29,104 bases of DNA from Phaeoceros laevis (GCA_049999765.1 JBNGIQ010007456.1:1-29104), one strand, 5' to 3'. Positions 18,113-26,901 are shown, numbered from the stretch's first letter. Notes: generated by a model from the sequence alone, not told the origin. Program-made: numbers and translations.

Positions 18113-19293
18113 GGAGGAGCTGTCCTTCTAGGCTCATTAGCCTTCTTTTTCCTGCACTCGGCCTCATAATGGGCTGGGATTAGGCACCAGTTACATGGCC
18201 CTTTCTTTTTAGCTGATCCGGGTTGAGCTGGTCGTCTTTTAAAGTTACTATTGTTGTCGCTATTATTTGGTGTCCAAGGCTGTCGAGTTGTTGCTGCTAT
18301 TATTTGGTGTCCAAGGCTGTCGAGGTGGTGGTCTCCTAGGACCTCTGTTTGCACCTGATGCATAGAGTATCCTGTTTGAGCCCTCTCCACGCCGGGAGGT
18401 GCCACCTCGGGTTGCAGCCCTGCTGGACTCTTCCTCGAGAAGAGCCCCTATCAGATCAGAAAGCGTTACAGCTGGATTCTGACCTTGTGGTGTTGCTTGC
18501 GCAATTTGTCTCAGCGTCGTGCTATGGTTACTCACAAAGGTACGATAACTCTGTGGTAAAGATAATAGCAACGCAATAGCAGCTTGCATTTCTGTAAGTA
18601 TGGTTCCAGCTGAGGCTAGCTTAGCTCTCAACAGTCTGAACTTGCTTACGTGTGATTCAACCGTATCAGTTTCTTTCATGAAGCAGTTGCAGAGGGATCT
18701 CGTAGCAGCCAGCATTGATGATCCATTGACCACCTGGTATTGTTGTGTCAGAGAATCCCGTACAACTTTTGTTGATTCCGCATTCAACGTATGGTGCATC
18801 ATGGATCCATCCAAGGCTGCTTGAATAACTCCAAGGGCACGAAGATCCAACTTGTTCCATGCAGTAACGGCTGCAGCAGCAGCACCTTGTGCTGCCTTGG
18901 GGTCTGTACCATCAACTACTGCCCACAACTCATTTTCTCTCAGTATAGTCTTAACCTCATTGCCCATATGTCGAAATTTGTACCAGAAAATCTGTCCTTT
19001 TCCTTGAAGTCTATCTTCATATGGACAATGGCAGGTGGTGGATTTGCCATATTTTTCCTCAACTGGTTCTATATGGCTTGTGCAGCTAATGCTCGTGCAA
19101 GTAATTCTGCTGCAGAAAGTGAGGTTTGAGGTACGGTTTGTGGTACAGATGCTTGTGGAACCTGATTGTTCAGTGAAAGAGGATCCTCAATGTATAGTCC
19201 AGCAGGATCGTGTTGCCTACTGCGGGTGACTCTATCACTACCACTAGGTGTTTTTCGAAGTGGTATTCTATTGCGTCTGCCCCTATCTGACAT
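18113..19293 (-). pseudogene. gag: gag of element B, interrupted by the LINE
   Basis: From Met 19293 (MSDRGRRNR) a basic N-terminus runs to a TAG at 19066. The core then continues (IDFKEKDRFSGTNFDIWA), shifts frame near 18960, and gives TILRENELW, AWNKLDLRALGVIQAALDG, YQVVNGSSM, ESHVSKFRLLRAKL and LSDLIGALLEEE. A 37-bp tandem duplication at 18260-18324 causes a second frameshift. After it comes an intact CCHC knuckle, CNWCLIPAHYEAEC, and KKKANEPRRTAPPETNL. The frame then meets the LINE and resumes at 8969 into the protease. The counterpart in element A has a TGA at the Trp of AWNK and Tyr for the first knuckle Cys. Confidence 0.92.
18260..18324. repeat. 37-bp tandem duplication inside gag of element B
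   Basis: The 28-mer at 18260-18287, beginning CTATTATTTGGTGTCC, recurs at 18297-18324, giving a 37-bp period. As 37 is not a multiple of three it breaks the gag frame just before the zinc knuckle. It encodes a doubled RQPWTPNN motif and is probably a replication-slippage product. Confidence 0.85.
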
Positions 19294-19345
19294 GGACAGA
19301 TACAAATGTGAGGAAACTACTGCCTAAGGTAACCAAAGACATGTT

Positions 19346-19816
19346 CTAGAAATTGGTAAAAGAATATTGCTTCGGAATTAAACTCTTCCCTTTCTCACAG
19401 GCCTTTCCAGGAAGGTCACAATATCGTTGCTTTGGTGCAGCCGATGGACATGAGGCTCCTGATCCCCACAGATACTCAAACTGGTTGGTAAGTGCACGTA
19501 GAAGGTTCTGATTTCGTACAACTTCTGTAAGGAAGGCTATTTGCCTCTTGTGATCTTTAATGTACTGACTTAGTTCAGTGGGTTCTTGCACAAACTGTGA
19601 GTACGCAAGCGGTGAGGGTGGAATGCTATCGACACAATCTTGTCACTGTGGGTAGGCGAAGAACCCACCTGTGCTCTTTCCTTGCGCATTCTGGATGCGA
19701 CTATCTAAATGACCGCATGCCAAGAACCTAGATTGACACAAGGGCTGACTCAGGTGTGTTTGCCGTCTTCCCACTGGATATGAAGACTGCTGCAAATTCC
19801 CTTTGCCTCTAGGCAT
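19346..19816 (-). pseudogene. ORF-B of element B: accessory upstream ORF, one internal stop
   Basis: A frame of 156 codons starting MPRGKGNLQQ seven bases after the ORF-A stop, with a single TGA at codon 58 (19645-19643) and a TAG end. It occupies the same place as the 204-residue ORF-B of element A and shares the MPR start. Its middle is helix-rich (ELSQYIKDHKRQIAFLTEVV, then NQNLLRALTNQF), which could align with IYDYIKTNAARNQRHIIDIA in element A. Sequence similarity beyond that is weak. Function unknown. Gag of element B begins 52 nt downstream. Confidence 0.55.
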
Positions 19817-19823
19817 CGCGACT

Positions 19824-20003
19824 CTAAGAATAGTAATGATTTACAGCCTCCGCCAAGAACGCCTCCGCCATTTTGCCAAATCTGGTGAGTGAGATCCGTA
19901 GCGCTGCTATGGCCGCCCTGAATTGCTCATGCGTCAAATCTCTAATGCAGCAAGTTGATTTGCAGATCTCACAAACACCAGACGGCGTCGCGACGGGGTC
20001 CAT
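19824..20003 (-). CDS. ORF-A of element B: intact small Cys ORF after the PBS
   Basis: An intact 59-residue frame whose ATG (20003-20001) lies six bases from the PBS. It reads MDPVATPSGVCEICKSTCC, then IRDLTHEQFRAAIAALRISL, and ends FLAEAVNHYYS. The start CEIC resembles a CxxC metal-binding knuckle, and the second half looks like an amphipathic helix. The matching ORF of element A shares the MDP start, the C-I-x2-L-x-H-E-x-F-R block, AE-x-FLA-x-AV and HYYS before the stop, about 23 of 41 residues in the aligned C-terminal block by hand. Its position puts it first on the genomic RNA, so it would be translated before gag. No known family recognised. Confidence 0.7.
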   Translation of the reverse strand: MDPVATPSGVCEICKSTCCIRDLTHEQFRAAIAALRISLTRFGKMAEAFLAEAVNHYYS

Positions 20004-20009
20004 GACCTT

Positions 20010-20021
20010 GCTCTGATACCA
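20010..20021 (-). other. Primer binding site of element B, initiator tRNA-Met
   Basis: On the element strand TGGTATCAGAGC directly follows the 5' LTR, the same initiator-tRNA-Met PBS as in element A. It fixes the right LTR as the 5' LTR and the element orientation as minus. Confidence 0.95.
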
Positions 20022-20278
20022 TGAAGATCGTAGGAGATCATAGGATCGATTAGATTGTTTGCAGGAAAGGATAGATTGTGTGTGAAGGCGGTGCGCCCTT
20101 TAAACAGGTGGGCGGGCACCCAAGCGGTGGTGTCCCGTGACTGTGGCTTCGGTGTTAGGTCGTGACCGTTGGTGTCACAACCTTTGCTATCTAGCATAAT
20201 TAAATGAATATTTAATTATCTATTCTACTTATATATTAATGACTACTTATGTATGCATTACTTATACATACATCTTTA
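20022..20278 (-). repeat. 5' LTR of element B
   Basis: 257 bp, matching 4538-4795 with 11 substitutions and one single-base indel. Seven of the 11 are G in the left copy and A in this one (C to T on the element strand), as expected from deamination of methylated cytosine in a silenced element. On the element strand a TTTAAAGG sequence may serve as TATA-like core. Confidence 0.95.
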
Positions 20279-20283
20279 GATTG
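20279..20283. other. Right target-site duplication of element B (GATTG)
   Basis: Second GATTG copy. The element A pol frame resumes directly after it. Confidence 0.93.
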
Positions 20284-21472
20284 ATGTACTTCATGTACCT
20301 GCAATGGTGAAAAACTTGATATCCATCAGTAATTTTCAGAGGCAACATGGGTTAGCAATCTCTTTCATAGAGCTTGACTGCATCATTACTGACCCTAGAT
20401 ACAAGTCAAAGACACTTGCAACTGGAAAGCCTATCAATGACCTGTATGCCCTTGACTTTACCTCAAAGCTTGGGCTGCCACCACCTTCGGTACAGATCAC
20501 ACAGGCAGCCTTAAGGGATCAGCAGTCTATATTGTGGCACTGTAGATTAGGCCATGCCAACTTTGACAAGATCAAACAAATGGTTGCAGATAACACACTG
20601 TACCGAGAGAAATTCTCGCTTACTTTTGTGAATAAGCAATTCTGTGACTTTTGGCAAGCATCAGCGCCTACCTTATTCTGATTCCAACCCCACTCGAGCT
20701 ACGAAGCTGCTTGAGGTTGTGCATTCAGATCTTTGCGGACCCATGTCCATATCATCTCTTGGAGGAGCCAAGTATATTCTTTTGTTTGTTGATGACTGGA
20801 GCCGATACACTATTACCTACTTCATCAAAAACAAGAACCAAACGTTTGGTTGCTTCCAAGAGTATGTCACGTTTGCTCAAAGACAAACAAGAGAGTTGGT
20901 TAAAACCTTACGCAGTGATGGCGGAGGAGAATATTGCTCGGATGCATTTAATGACTACTGTCGTTCCCTTGGCATTGCCCGACAGATCACAGTTCCTTAT
21001 ACATCCGCGCAGAATCCACTTGCGGAGCTTAACAACAAGCATCTGCAACAGGCAGCAAAATCCTTGCTTCAGGTTTCTCGCCTGTCCAGGGGATATTGGA
21101 TAGAAGCTGTTGCTACAGCAAATTATATCAAGAATCGCCTTCCTACTAAGGCATTCACTAGCTCAACCCCCTTTGAAAGATGGACATCACACAAGCTGCA
21201 TATTAACCATCTCCGAATCTTTGGTGCACTAGCCTACGCTCACCTATCAGAGGACCAACGGGTAAAACTGGATTACAAAGCCCGGAAGTATGTATTTGTT
21301 GGCTATACCGAAGGCATCAAGGTACAAACTTTATGACCCTGAAACCCGCACCACTACGCATGCTAGAAGCGTGCTCTTCAATGAATTACCATTGCTTGAG
21401 CCTCCACAGCTAGCACCTCTAAGCACTCAGGCATCCAGCAGCCACTCAGATGACATAGATATTGGTGACTAG
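20284..21472 (+). pseudogene. Integrase of element A, frameshifted
   Basis: The pol frame resumes with LHVPAMVKNLISISN. The HHCC finger keeps WHCRLGHANF, but a deletion of about 8 nt near 20650 removes the CxxC half (only KQFCD then FGKHQ remains) and shifts the frame. The catalytic core is open at 20644-21336: HSDLCGPM (Asp), FVDDWSRY, RSDGGGEY (Asp) and QNPLAELNNK (Glu), with D-35-E spacing. Another frameshift near 21325 leads to YKLYDPETRTTTHARSV. A TAG ends this part at 21470-21472. Element B keeps the intact CEAC finger pair here but has lost the second His. Confidence 0.93.
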
Positions 21473-22926
21473 TCACCAGATCAGGCAGCAGCCACGCAGT
21501 CATCTGCACCACTGGTACAGCCTGTCATTCCACAAGGCCCAGCACCTAGTTCACAAGCTGCAGCCCCCATTCAGTCAATTGGACATTCTAACTCACAAGA
21601 CACTGAAGTTGAGGAACTTAGCTACTTCCCCGACGAGGATGAGTCAAGTTGAGTTTCAGATGACCATGACATAGCAACAAATGATAATGGGGAGCCTGCA
21701 CATGAACAAAATGATCAGGAGATGGACCAGGTGGATGACAGCCATGTACCAGCCTATACAGAAGTGTATGTTCCTGAAGAACCTTTAAAAAGTAGCAGGA
21801 GGCATACGTCATCCCCTAATGAGTGGCAGACACCGCCGTTGACTTGTAACTCATTTCTTGTAGAAGGAAATGGTGAACCAGTGGATCTGGGGGAACCTCA
21901 AACATACAAGGAAGTTGTTCATGGGCATGAGGCAGCCAAATGGCATATAGCCATACAGTCTGAGTATCAATCACTCATTGATAGTAAAACCTGGGAATTG
22001 GTTGACCTGCCTCCAGGTCGCAAGGCAGTAATATGTAAATGGGTCTTTAAAAAGAAACTAGCACAGGATGGCTCTATAGCACGGTATAAGGCACGCCTTG
22101 TTGCTAGGGGATATAGCCAAGTGGAGGGCTTGGACTACACCGAGACATTATCACCTGTAGTAAGAGCGACTTTGGTTAGAACCTTGTTAGCCATTGCTGC
22201 CCAACATGACTACAAAATGCACCACATGGATGTCAAGACAGCATTTTTAAATGGCAACTTGAAGGAAACCATTTACATGAGGCAACCTAAAGGTTTCGAG
22301 GACAAGCAGTACCCACATAAGGTGTGCAAACTTATAAAGACTATATACGGCTTGAAACAGTCCCCAAGGGCCTGTATAAGCGTATAGACAAGTATCTCAA
22401 GGACTCGGGGTTTGTACAAAGTGACTCCGACAACAATGTGTATAAATTGTATGACAATAATGGGATAGTTTACCTGGCTCTCTATGTAGATGATGCAGTA
22501 ATCATCGCCAGTAACTCTGCACTCATGGATAAAGTCAAGGGGATACTTACCTCAGAGTTTAGTATGACGGATGTGGGCCAGCTCACATATTTTCTCGGCG
22601 TACAGATAGTCCTGGACCTGTCCATGCATACGGTGTTCATACATCAGAGTCAGTTCATCAGGCAAGTTCTGATGAGGTATAGAATGTTAGACTGCAAACC
22701 AGCAGCAACACCACTCGCAGTGGAAGAAAAACTTACTCAGGATTCAGTGCCCGAAGACGGAGGAAGAAAGGCAAAAGATGGAACTAGTTCCTTACAGACC
22801 AGTGGTATGCACGCTTATATACTTTGGGAACTGGACTAGGCCTGAGTTGTCTCAAGCAGTGGGAGCTACTGCACAGTTTCTCACGAATTATGGAAGCCCT
22901 CACTTTTTGCAGTTGTTCAAAGAATC
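21473..22926 (+). pseudogene. Reverse transcriptase of element A, frameshifted
   Basis: A Gln/Ser-rich linker with a TGA at 21650-21652 leads to SSPNEWQTPP, HIAIQSEYQSLIDSKTWELV, LPPGRKAVICKWVFKKK, YKARLVARGYSQ, LDYTETLSPVVR and HHMDVKTAFLNGNLKE (catalytic Asp), then CKLIKTIYGLKQSPRA. A frameshift near 22380 moves to YKRIDKYLKDSGF, LALYVDDAVIIAS (YVDD) and LTYFLGVQIV. A further shift near 22775 gives FGNWTRPELSQAVGATAQFL, and another near 22920 returns to the RNase H frame. The copia order is complete, but no single product is possible. Confidence 0.93.
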
Positions 22927-23484
22927 ATGCGATATTTGAAAGGAACGCCAACACATGGGTTGCTGTATAAAAAGAGACCTGAGAGGCCTACACTTACCTG
23001 TTTTTTGGAGGCGGACTGGGCTGCAGATAGCGATACAAGGAAATCAATCTCAGCCAATTGCCTGATGCTAGGAAAGGACGAATACAACTCTACTATCATT
23101 TCCTGGTATAGCAAGAAACAACATGTTATAGCCCTCTCGTCAACAGAGGCAGAATATGCAGCAACTGCAATTGCTGCACAAGACATTGTATACACAAGGG
23201 CACTGCTGACATCTCTCGGTGAAGAGCAAACAGCTCCAACACTGCTCCTATGCGACAATCAATCGGCAATAGTGTTAGCCCGCAACCCAGTGATGCATTC
23301 TTGCACAAAACACATTGACATAAAGCACCATTTCATCAGACAAGTAGTCAATGATGGAAATGCTAGCTTGCAATACTGTCCCACTGATGAAAATCTTGCA
23401 GACGTCCTCACTAAGGCATTGTCCATGGAAAAACATGACAAGTTCTGTAGGGCCATGGGCCTCACAAGCATGTCTGAGACCTAG
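22927..23484 (+). CDS. RNase H domain of element A, open to the stop
   Basis: An open 185-residue stretch to the natural end of pol. The catalytic set is present: CFLEADWAAD (Asp 30), ALSSTEAEY (Glu 74), LLCDNQSAI (Asp 110) and the later IKHHFIRQ. It removes the RNA strand during reverse transcription. It is intact as a domain but cut off from the rest of pol by an upstream frameshift, so the first Met is only the next available start. The end MGLTSMSET is 149 nt from the antisense ORF stop. Confidence 0.9.
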   Translation: MRYLKGTPTHGLLYKKRPERPTLTCFLEADWAADSDTRKSISANCLMLGKDEYNSTIISWYSKKQHVIALSSTEAEYAATAIAAQDIVYTRALLTSLGEEQTAPTLLLCDNQSAIVLARNPVMHSCTKHIDIKHHFIRQVVNDGNASLQYCPTDENLADVLTKALSMEKHDKFCRAMGLTSMSET

Positions 23485-23632
23485 AATATCACTGCACCCA
23501 CTAGGCACGAGCAGCCAGACAACCTAAACTTGCTTGCATCCATCCTTGAACCCTGCACTGAGGAAGGGTTGTGGAGCACACATACCAAGGCTCCGCGACA
23601 GCAACAACAGCGTGGTGTTAGAATCTGGGTAC

Positions 23633-24007
23633 TCACCCTGCAGTGGGAGCGTGAGGGATGCACGTGGTCTCACCATAGCGAAGGATCAGACGGCCGTCCT
23701 CAGAAAAACTGTTGCATGCATACATGAATCTCTCTGAGCAGAAGGGCAGGTATTTGAAGGGCGCGTTTGGAACTAGCCGAGGAAAGCCTCGCGCACGTCG
23801 CCACCGCAAGTGAGCTAGCTCAAGTTCACCCTCCAGAGCGTGGAGCCTAGCGAAGCCGGCAGACACAGAACATGGCGTCTTGCGCCAAGCGCAAGAGCGG
23901 AGCGCCATTTCGAGGACACCAGAAGCGCCGGCAACCCTAGCGGCATCGACAAGTTTGGAAGTAAAGCAGCAAATGCATATCGAGTCAGGTTGCATATAAA
24001 TAGTCAA
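23633..24007 (-). CDS. Antisense ORF of element A, homologous to that of element B
   Basis: A 124-residue frame opposite to gag-pol, between RNase H and the 3' LTR. Its first Met is 23 nt from the LTR. A later Met (MALRSCAWRK) may be the better start, because similarity to the element B antisense protein begins just after it: LHALEGELELAHLRWR, PRLVPNAPFKYLP and GRLILRYG align with LHTLEEELEFAHLRWR, PRLVPNAPWMCLP and GRLIIRYG, 36 of 58 residues. Right after RYG both DNAs read G|GTGAG, a splice donor, so the last residues here (ETTCIPHAPTAG) may be intronic. No clear acceptor stands out in this copy. TATTTATAT upstream could be a core promoter, or the LTR may drive it. Family unknown. Confidence 0.62.
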   Translation of the reverse strand: MTIYMQPDSICICCFTSKLVDAARVAGASGVLEMALRSCAWRKTPCSVSAGFARLHALEGELELAHLRWRRARGFPRLVPNAPFKYLPFCSERFMYACNSFSEDGRLILRYGETTCIPHAPTAG

Positions 24008-24021
24008 CTCATGCTATGCCT

Positions 24022-24030
24022 AAGTGGGAG
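24022..24030 (+). other. Polypurine tract of element A
   Basis: AAGTGGGAG abuts the 3' LTR and is identical to the tract of element B at 4796-4804. Confidence 0.87.
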
Positions 24031-24279
24031 TATAAAAAATACATAGTATTAAATAGGCATAGGCATATAGTAATTAAGTTAAATATCCAAACGTCACACG
24101 ACGTAACATATTGTAGGGGCACGACTAACGGTCATGCCCTAAGACCAACCGCCGTGTCCCCACGAAGGGACACGGCCAACCGCCGCCGTCTCCTACTTTA
24201 AAAGGAGAGCGTGCGCACTATCTAATTATCTTCTTGATCTACTCTTCTTGCCTAAGCATCTGATCTAGCCTGTTTTACA
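24031..24279 (+). repeat. 3' LTR of copia element A
   Basis: 249 bp, TATAAAAAAT to TGTTTTACA. It differs from the 5' LTR by 7 substitutions and lacks 5 bp in a GGAGA-type repeat near 24208. In this copy the second LTR hairpin has longer arms (CCGTGTCCC with GGGACACGG), while one arm of the first is broken by a G to A change. Confidence 0.95.
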
Positions 24280-24284
24280 CACTC
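24280..24284. other. Right target-site duplication of copia element A (CACTC)
   Basis: Second CACTC copy, directly after the 3' LTR and inside the PPR reading frame. Confidence 0.93.
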
Positions 24285-24618
24285 CTACCTTACGAATGTC
24301 ACGGTAGAGTTGTATGGCCTCCTTCGATTTTCCGTGCTTAGCATGTGCAGAGATAATGGAAGACCACATGAAGACATCTGGTTTCCCAACCCTGTTGAAC
24401 ACAGCCATGCCCTCCTGTAGCCTACCTCCATATGCATCCATGCGCAAGAGATGGTTTCCCAAAAATCTGTTGGATCCGTACCCAAGCTTGACAGTGAGAT
24501 CATCGACTCGGCACCTCAACACCAGATTTTTGTCAGCCCTGCATATCTGAATGACTCTGTACAGCAGAAAGGAGGACACACGAGATTGTTTCTCCGCCAA
24601 GACGATCAAAGCATCCAC
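24280..24618 (-). pseudogene. PPR gene, N-terminal part, split by copia element A
   Basis: The upstream half of the disrupted PPR gene. It starts DALIVLAEKQSRVSSF and runs through LVLRCRVDDLTVKLGYGSN, FLGNHLLRMDAYGG, DVFMWSSIISAHAKHG and AIQLYRDIRKVGV, that is, the opening PPR repeats of a plant PLS protein. The first codon of the block is GTG (24618-24616), where related genes would be expected to have ATG; an in-frame stop lies not far upstream. It is open up to the LTR, where it reads into CKTG and stops. It joins the C-terminal part (1953 to about 1515) in frame after removing 22,331 bp. This half has no internal damage, so loss of function may date from the insertion or from the 3' truncation. 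Confidence 0.87.
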
Positions 24619-24619
24619 T

Positions 24620-25030
24620 GCTGGACTTAGCAGCCAAGAGGCACTTGTGCATCTTCATTCCCCACCACCAGGAACTCAGCTGCACAACTCGAGTGACGCT
24701 TGTAGCTGCCCCGCTATCTCCTCCAGCGTGTGTGGGATTTTGGGGGCTTCCCCCTCCTTGCGAATGAGCAGGCGCAACGGGCTGCTGGAAAATCCCAACA
24801 CCCGGGTAGATGGCCGCACTTGGAGCCACAGCACTCACGCTCCCTCCTTGCATTGCATTGCCGCCTACCATCAGCTGGTTGCATGTCTGCTGGTGGAATG
24901 GCTGCCCCTCGTACTCCTGCCTGTCAGAAATAAACACATCTGGGGCCACAATTTGGGCGCTTCCCCCTTGATGCTGCCCTCCCGGTTGAAATGTGAAGCC
25001 CCCCTGCTGGTGGGAAGACGCACCAGGCAC
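24620..25030 (-). CDS. Gln/Gly-rich ORF upstream of the PPR gene, uncertain
   Basis: An open frame from Met 25030, rich in Gln, Gly, Pro and Ala (HQQGGFTFQPGGQHQGG, PGVGIFQQPVAPAHSQGGG), low in complexity and without a known domain. It ends in WWWGMKMHKCLLAAKSSSG and passes into the PPR start in another frame. It might be a 5' exon or leader of the PPR gene, part of another gene (such sequence is common in transcription factors), or chance. No splice site was convincing. Confidence 0.28.
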
Positions 25031-25788
25031 GCTGTGAGCGTGGTTCCAGGCGCCAGCACCCAGCTGCTAGGATGGCGCCATGGCCGCGCCATGACAGTGC
25101 CATGGCACGGCACGGAGGATAGGTTCTTGACAAAGAGACCTCAATCGCCTAAAATCTAGAGTCAAACACCTTGCCAGGGTAGCGGCAATCCTATTGACAG
25201 CGGCAATCCTATGAGCCTATCTGTCGTATAAGCAGGCTCATATAAGCAAGCTTGAGTCTGATCATTCACGCACCTGACGGTAAGGATGCGTATGCAGAGA
25301 GTCCACAGTCAAGGTAGCGGCTAGGCGCTGCAATCTAAGCCTTGCTCTTACAACACTTGGAAACAAATACTGCATATTCATGAACACGATGCAAGCTTTG
25401 CCATGGTCGGAAGTTCTTTCCAGCTGGCAAGTCTGCGTCCGGAGGTTGAAAAGCAAAGCATTATGCCTAGGGCTGGTTGGCACTTGTGTTTCGCCAGTTT
25501 GGCCAAGGCCACGTGGCATAAAATAGCGGGTTTCGCTGTGTTTTTGCAGGCCTGGCGAAACTAGGGCGCAACTCGTTTTTTGCCTGCAAAACCCACGTTT
25601 CCGCCCAAAACATAATGATAACGATCCTCCCCTCGGTTTCCTCCTTCCTAGCCGCCTAGGTTGTTGCCACACTTGTGCCTTTGCATCGGGGAATGTGGTG
25701 GGATTGAGCGAGCGACTTGGGGTTGTGCGCACGCGTGCATTGTTCGTGGTAAAGCAAAGAATTCAGGCTCCAGGTATGTGGTGGCCTA
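25031..25788. other. No gene recognised; direct and inverted repeats
   Basis: Open frames here show no family resemblance. AGCGGCAATCCTAT occurs twice (25181-25194 and 25199-25212), followed by a doubled TATAAGCA motif. A perfect 10-bp inverted repeat, GTTTCGCCAG at 25488-25497 and CTGGCGAAAC at 25552-25561, lies just inside GGGCTGGTTGGC, which resembles the terminal sequence of plant MITEs. I could not find the second terminus. Confidence 0.35.
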
Positions 25789-26670
25789 GTTGCGGATTCC
25801 ATCTGACTGCTGTGGCTGTGATGCAGATGGTCGCATGCCAGCAATCATAGCAAGGACTCGGCCAAGAGGCCCTTGTTGTGTATGGGCAAATGGAGGAGGT
25901 TGCCTCATTCTGGCTAACCATTTAACGTTTGCTTTCCTTCTGAATACGTATGCGAGCACTGGTGCCTTGCAGAAGGTCAGGGAGTTGCACTCAACAATTG
26001 TCATAAGAGGCCTGCTGGATGATGTAGTGGTGGGCACTTGACTTGTGCACATTTCTGCAAAATGTGGCGGGCTGGAAGGTGCACGCCAGGGTTTTGTCAA
26101 CATGGACACAAAGAGTGGGGGGACATGGAATGCCCTGATTGCTAGGTATGCACAGCAAGGACGCGGCCAAGAGGCCCTTTTGTATATGGACAAATAGAGG
26201 AGCCTGCCTCATTCTGGCTAACGATGTTGCTATTGCTTTCCTTCTGAATGCATGTGCGAGCACTGGTGCCTTGCAGAAGGGCAGGGAGTTGCACTCAACG
26301 ATTGTCAGAAGAGGTCTGCTGGATGGTGTAGTGGTGGGCACCTGCCCGGTGGACGTGTATTGAAAATGTGGTGAGGTAGAAGGTGCACGCCAGGTTTTTG
26401 ACAGCATGGACACAAAGGATGTGGGGACTGGAATGCCCTGATTTGAACAGCAAGGACTTGGCCAGGACACGCTTGCTGTGTATGGACAATTGGAGGAGGT
26501 GGGCCTCATGCTGGCCGACCATGTTACTTTGGCTTTCCTTTTGAAGGCGTGTGCAAGCAGTAGTGCAAAATGTGGTGATCTGGGAGATGCGCGCCAGGTT
26601 TTGACAACAAGGCCACAAAGGATATGGTGGCATGGAAAGCGCTGATTGCTAGATATGGTGCTTGTGATGA
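25789..26670 (+). pseudogene. Decayed tandem PPR array, three units of about 300 bp
   Basis: Plus-strand PPR sequence in three tandem units, each one P-L-S set of about 100 codons. The marker AGCAAGGAC-x-GGCCA starts at 25849, 26154 and 26449, so periods are 305 and 295 bp. Unit 2 is best preserved: LILANDVAIAFLLNACASTG, ALQKGRELHSTIVRRGLLDG and VVVGTCPVDVY. Unit 1 reads NTYASTGALQKVRELHSTIV. The third unit runs GLMLADHVTLAFLLKACAS and ends at MVAWKALIARYGAC near 26660. Stops and frameshifts occur in every unit. The units are closer to each other, and to the C-terminal part of the split PPR gene (ALVVYGQM, KACASTDAIQKGRELHS), than to general PPR consensus. Confidence 0.85.
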
Positions 26671-26851
26671 AGGAAAAAGTTGTGGCGTACATCCGGTACA
26701 AAAACTTGTGCGGACATCCGGTACTCAACTTGTGTCGGACATCCGGCACCTGAGGGAGCTCAGGTGCTGCGGCGCCAGCGGGGGATGGGGGCCAAGCAGG
26801 AGGTCATGGCGGGTCTAGACACCGGACATCCGGCATGCCTTCCTTGTCTGT

Positions 26852-26900
26852 GGAGCCAGTTGAAGGGGCTTTGCAGTTGAAGGCCCCTTCAACTGGCTCC
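26852..26900. repeat. Perfect 18-bp inverted repeat, 13-nt loop
   Basis: GGAGCCAGTTGAAGGGGC at 26852-26869 pairs perfectly with its complement at 26883-26900. The loop (26870-26882) itself repeats GTTGAAG. A T-rich run follows. Perfect arms suggest recent origin or selection for the fold. Confidence 0.85.
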
Positions 26901-26901
26901 T

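Larger units (their letters stand above)
4538..20278 (-). mobile_element. Ty1/copia LTR retrotransposon, element B (inserted in A, opposite strand)
   Basis: A second copia element, minus strand, with 5' LTR at 20022-20278, PBS at 20010-20021, ORF-A, ORF-B, gag, protease, integrase, reverse transcriptase and RNase H, then a plus-strand antisense ORF, polypurine tract and 3' LTR at 4538-4795. It is interrupted at the gag-protease boundary by the LINE at 8984-18098. Without the LINE it is about 6.61 kb, almost the size of element A, with the same gene order. LTRs differ at 11 substitutions over about 257 bases plus one 1-bp indel. Its genes carry several stops and frameshifts. Confidence 0.95.
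1954..24279 (+). mobile_element. Ty1/copia LTR retrotransposon, element A (outer)
   Basis: A copia element with LTRs at 1954-2207 and 24031-24279, flanked by the TSD CACTC. Internal order: PBS, ORF-A, ORF-B, gag, protease (interrupted by element B at 4538-20283), integrase, reverse transcriptase, RNase H, then an antisense ORF and a polypurine tract. Integrase before reverse transcriptase marks it as copia, not gypsy. Without element B it is about 6.58 kb. LTRs differ at 7 substitutions over 249 aligned bases plus one 5-bp indel, so insertion was fairly recent. Stops and frameshifts in gag and pol make it non-autonomous. LTR ends are TA...CA instead of TG...CA. It disrupts a PPR gene. Confidence 0.95.

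Noticed and set aside
19934-20197. Minus-strand ORF starting in the 5' LTR of element B
   Set aside because: It crosses the LTR-PBS border in a different frame from ORF-A, and the A element has no equivalent.
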